Positions 61,800 through 64,000 of a DNA stretch of 64,000 bases are shown one piece after another. The translations under genes and the position numbers were made by a program. The stretch's first letter is position 1; every line of letters begins with the position of its first letter. Source of the DNA: Chitinophagales bacterium (GTDB lineage: Bacteria; Bacteroidota; Bacteroidia; Chitinophagales; Chitinophagaceae). The notes under the pieces are model-generated. The model saw only the letters and a list, made by a program, of their open reading frames with translations, did no database searches and was not told the origin of the DNA. The stretch covers positions 1 to 64,000 of the forward strand of contig JAATFV010000026.1 of assembly GCA_015655015.1 (NCBI GenBank). The letters are read 5' to 3'.

Positions 61800-61914
61800 G
61801 AAGGTATTTTCTTTTCGGGAAAACGGGTCTTGCCCGGGAAAACGAAGGTATTTTCTTTGGGAAAAAGCTTGTCCGGGTGAAGGCATTTTCTTTTTGGGAA
61901 GCTGCTTGTCCGGG
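61800..61914. repeat. Three degenerate tandem repeats upstream of tsaC
   Basis: Units at 61800-61843, 61844-61878 and 61879-61914 share GAAGGyATTTTCTTT, GGGAA and TTGyCCGGG, with lengths from 35 to 44 bp. They lie right before the tsaC start and are open in its frame. Confidence 0.7.
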
Positions 61915-62011
61915 GAGCGGTTTTTAGGAATGGATTTCCGGGGGGTATTTTTGAAATGGATTTACTTACTTACTGGTAGGTAAGTTTTTTAAACAGCGTC
62001 AATTACTCTGT

Positions 62012-62088
62012 ATGCAGTAAGTTTTGCAAAAAAAATATGGTTGTTTGGAAACAACTGCTCTCCATGCAGTAAGTTTGCCCAAAAAATT
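62012..62088. repeat. Two 25-bp direct repeats flanking a palindrome upstream of dapD
   Basis: Both 25-bp copies (62012-62036 and 62064-62088) begin ATGCAGTAAGTTT and end in an A-rich run, with a few differences. Between them TTGTTT-gg-AAACAA (62041-62054) is an inverted repeat. The second copy contains the dapD -7 box. Confidence 0.75.
62044..62077 (+). promoter_or_regulatory. dapD promoter
   Basis: TTTG (62044-62047) as -33 box, a 22-bp spacer, and TAAGTTTG (62070-62077) as exact -7 box. Transcription should start near 62083, about 10 nt before the ATG. The -33 box lies inside the TTGTTTGGAAACAA palindrome, so a protein bound there would block it. Confidence 0.65.
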
Positions 62089-62092
62089 ATAG

Positions 62093-62986
62093 ATGGAATT
62101 GAAACAACTGATCGCGGAAGCCTGGACCAGCCGGGATTTATTAAAAGAAGCCCGCCATGCGGATGCGGTAAGGGCCGTTATCGAAGAAGTGGATAAGGGA
62201 AGACTGCGGGTGGCAAGCCCGGTGAGTGCTGCCGCGGGTGGACCGAATGCAGGGGGAATACCAGGTGGTGGAGCAAGTGTGGCAGATGCGGGTGGATCGG
62301 GCGCAGCTAACGGATGGCAGGTGAATGAATGGGTCAAGCAGGCGATCCTGCTTTATTTCGGAATTCAGCCCATGCAGACCTGGGACCTGGCGCCTTTTGA
62401 GTTCTATGACAAGATGTTGTTGAAAAAGAATTATAAAGAGCTGGGCGTACGGGCGGTCCCGCATGCCGTAGCCCGCTATGGGGCCTATCTGGCGAAGAAC
62501 GTCGTTTTGATGCCCAGTTATGTAAATATCGGCGCCTATGTAGACGAGGGTACGATGGTGGATACCTGGGCTACCGTCGGGAGCTGCGCGCAGATCGGGA
62601 AAGGGGTGCATCTCAGCGGCGGTGTAGGGATCGGCGGTGTATTGGAACCTTTACAGGCAGCCCCGGTGATCATCGAAGACGGCGCCTTTCTGGGAAGCCG
62701 CAGTATTGTTGTAGAGGGCGTGATCGTGGAAAAAGAAGCGGTATTGGGGGCGAATGTGGTGTTGACGCAATCCACCAGGATCATCGATGTGAGCGGTGTT
62801 GAGCCGGTAGAGTACAAAGGCCGGGTGCCTGCCCGCAGCGTAGTGATCCCGGGTAGTTATCTGAAGAAATTTCCCGCCGGAGAATACAGTGTGAATTGCG
62901 CCCTGATCATCGGGCAGCGAAAGCCAAGTACGGATCTCAAAACGAGTCTGAATGACGCGCTAAGGGAGTTCAATGTATCTGCATAA
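62093..62986 (+). CDS. dapD: 2,3,4,5-tetrahydropyridine-2,6-dicarboxylate N-succinyltransferase DapD
   Basis: A 297-residue left-handed beta-helix acyltransferase of lysine/mDAP synthesis. The catalytic and hexapeptide region is intact: YFGIQPMQTWDLAPFEFYDK, GAYVDEGTMVDTWATVGSCA, GVGIGGVLEPLQAAPVIIED, and FLGSRSIVVEGVIVEKEAVL. Residues about 42-73 are a Gly/Ala-rich insert (around PNAGGIPGGGASVADAGGSG) where the family normally has a short turn between the N-terminal helices and WxVNEWVKQAIL. It overlaps the EamA gene by 14 bp and forms an operon with it. Confidence 0.95.
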   Translation: MELKQLIAEAWTSRDLLKEARHADAVRAVIEEVDKGRLRVASPVSAAAGGPNAGGIPGGGASVADAGGSGAANGWQVNEWVKQAILLYFGIQPMQTWDLAPFEFYDKMLLKKNYKELGVRAVPHAVARYGAYLAKNVVLMPSYVNIGAYVDEGTMVDTWATVGSCAQIGKGVHLSGGVGIGGVLEPLQAAPVIIEDGAFLGSRSIVVEGVIVEKEAVLGANVVLTQSTRIIDVSGVEPVEYKGRVPARSVVIPGSYLKKFPAGEYSVNCALIIGQRKPSTDLKTSLNDALREFNVSA

Positions 62987-64000
62987 AGCAACAGACAAAA
63001 ATAATTTGCTGAAGGGGTTTCTCATTTCTTTTACGGGCGCTGTCCTGTTCTCGACCAAGGCTATTATTATTAAAAGAGCTTTCCATGCCACGTCGACGGA
63101 TGCGCTGACCTTGTTAACGCTCCGGATGTTGTTCTCCCTGCCGTTTTACCTGGTCGCTGCCTGGTGGGGCAGCCGGAACGAGGATAATATCAAAATGACG
63201 GGAAGGCAGTGGGGTTATGTGGTCCTGTTGGGATTGCTGGGTTATTATCTCAGCAGTTATTTTGACTTTGTAGGGTTGCAGTATGTATCGGCGGGGCTGG
63301 AACGGCTGATCCTTTTTCTTTATCCCAGTTTTGCTGTACTGATCAATGCCGTGCTGTTTAAAAATCCGGTGAACCGGGTACAGCGATGGTCTTTATTGCT
63401 GACGTATACCGGGATAGGGATCGCCTATTTCGGAGAATTGAAAGTGGATACGGGCAATGTGAATTTCTACTGGGGCAGCTTCCTGATCTTTCTCTGCGCG
63501 ATCACCTATGCCTGTTACCTGGCAGGCAGCGGAAGGATGATCCCTATATTGGGCGCGGCTAAGTTCACCACCTATAGTATGCTGGTGGCTGCGGGAGCTG
63601 TGCTGCTGCATTTCTTTTTGCATAGCTTGCTGAGTGGACAGGCTTTTGCGGGTACGGGTAGCTCCGGGGCCGGTTTTGCAGGAACCGGCGGGGGCGCAGG
63701 AGGTATCGGGCAGATGGGCGCCGGTGGTGTTCTGCATGGGAGCGCCGGTAGTGTTGCGCATGAGGACGCCGGTGGCCTGATGGGCGGGAACGGCCTTTGG
63801 GGGTATGGTATTTTGCTGGCCTTATTCGCTACCGTTATTCCTTCCTTTATGTTATCTGCGGGAATGAAGCGGATCGGGGCCAATAACGCGGCGATCGTTA
63901 CCAGCATCGGGCCCGTTTCTACCATCCTGCAAGCTCATTTTATCCTGGGGGAGAAAATTTTTACAGAACAACTGGTAGGAACGGGCCTGGTGATCCTGGG
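62973..64000 (+). CDS. EamA/DMT family transporter, 3'-truncated by window edge
   Basis: The first 342 residues of a drug/metabolite transporter superfamily protein, running off the window. The ATG at 62973 overlaps dapD by 14 bp. About ten helices in two EamA halves are visible (LLKGFLISFTGAVLFSTKAI; GLQYVSAGLERLILFLYPSF; MKRIGANNAAIVTSIGPVST). Residues about 222-274, between helices 7 and 8, are a Gly/Ala-rich low-complexity insert with GTGSSGAGFAGTGGGAGG; EamA proteins usually have only a short loop there. Members export amino acids or metabolites; coupling to dapD hints at lysine-pathway metabolites, which is inference. Confidence 0.88.
   Translation, partial: MYLHKATDKNNLLKGFLISFTGAVLFSTKAIIIKRAFHATSTDALTLLTLRMLFSLPFYLVAAWWGSRNEDNIKMTGRQWGYVVLLGLLGYYLSSYFDFVGLQYVSAGLERLILFLYPSFAVLINAVLFKNPVNRVQRWSLLLTYTGIGIAYFGELKVDTGNVNFYWGSFLIFLCAITYACYLAGSGRMIPILGAAKFTTYSMLVAAGAVLLHFFLHSLLSGQAFAGTGSSGAGFAGTGGGAGGIGQMGAGGVLHGSAGSVAHEDAGGLMGGNGLWGYGILLALFATVIPSFMLSAGMKRIGANNAAIVTSIGPVSTILQAHFILGEKIFTEQLVGTGLVIL

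Overview
This 64 kb window comes from a chromosome of a Bacteroidota bacterium, most likely Chitinophagaceae or a close relative. Supporting signs are a type IX secretion (T9SS) sorting domain, LytS/LytTR two-component proteins, a DUF2911 protein, MqnE of the futalosine menaquinone pathway, lipoproteins cut before Cys, many signal peptides ending in AQ, almost no Shine-Dalgarno sequences, and many matches to the Bacteroidetes -7 promoter element TAnnTTTG. No complete tRNA, rRNA, CRISPR array or insertion sequence was seen.

Layout. 1-6.4 kb (all minus): a sulfur-compound transport set (TauE/SafE plus two YeeE/YedE halves), MutS2 without an Smr domain, and a MarR - MFS exporter - isochorismatase-family operon with an operator-like inverted repeat. 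6.5-15.9 kb: an accessory island, bounded on the right by a decayed tyrosine integrase and tRNA-3'-end-like scars. It carries a six-gene operon of exported proteins: a Sel1-repeat/T9SS protein, a Sec-exported Tae4-type peptidoglycan amidase, a small secreted protein that could be its immunity factor, a transglutaminase-fold protein, an unknown secreted protein, and an O-antigen-ligase-like membrane protein with TPRs. 16-16.8 kb: lipoprotein MsrA. 16.9-22.1 kb: a second accessory cassette of an Hsp70-like ATPase with TPRs, a short UvrD-like helicase, and an unknown protein with decapeptide repeats. I know no described system with this content; phage defence or stress response is a guess.

22.1-34.8 kb: DUF2911 protein, LytS/LytTR pair, peptide-binding lipoprotein, M1 aminopeptidase, polysaccharide flippase, NlpC/P60 lipoprotein, SNF2 helicase and a heptad-repeat coiled-coil membrane protein. 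34.8-50.3 kb: dnaE, thioredoxin, tail-specific protease, a secreted helical protein, SDR, DinB, NupG-like transporter divergent from mqnE, FtsX/MacB-type permease, and L-serine dehydratase. 50.3-64 kb: two small genes of unknown function, FKBP lipoprotein, HU/SPOR-like envelope protein, DUF985 cupin, free-Met-R-sulfoxide reductase, polysaccharide deacetylase, GH1 glucosidase, miaA, a pRiA4b ORF-3-like protein, CCA-adding enzyme, GT9 glycosyltransferase, threonylcarbamoyl-AMP synthase, dapD, and a partial EamA transporter.

The best candidates for undescribed biology are the Tae4-centred secretion operon and the Hsp70/helicase/unknown cassette. A third pattern is glycine/alanine-rich low-complexity inserts in three unrelated conserved proteins (M1 peptidase, DapD, EamA). 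All family assignments are from reading the sequences; no database search was run.
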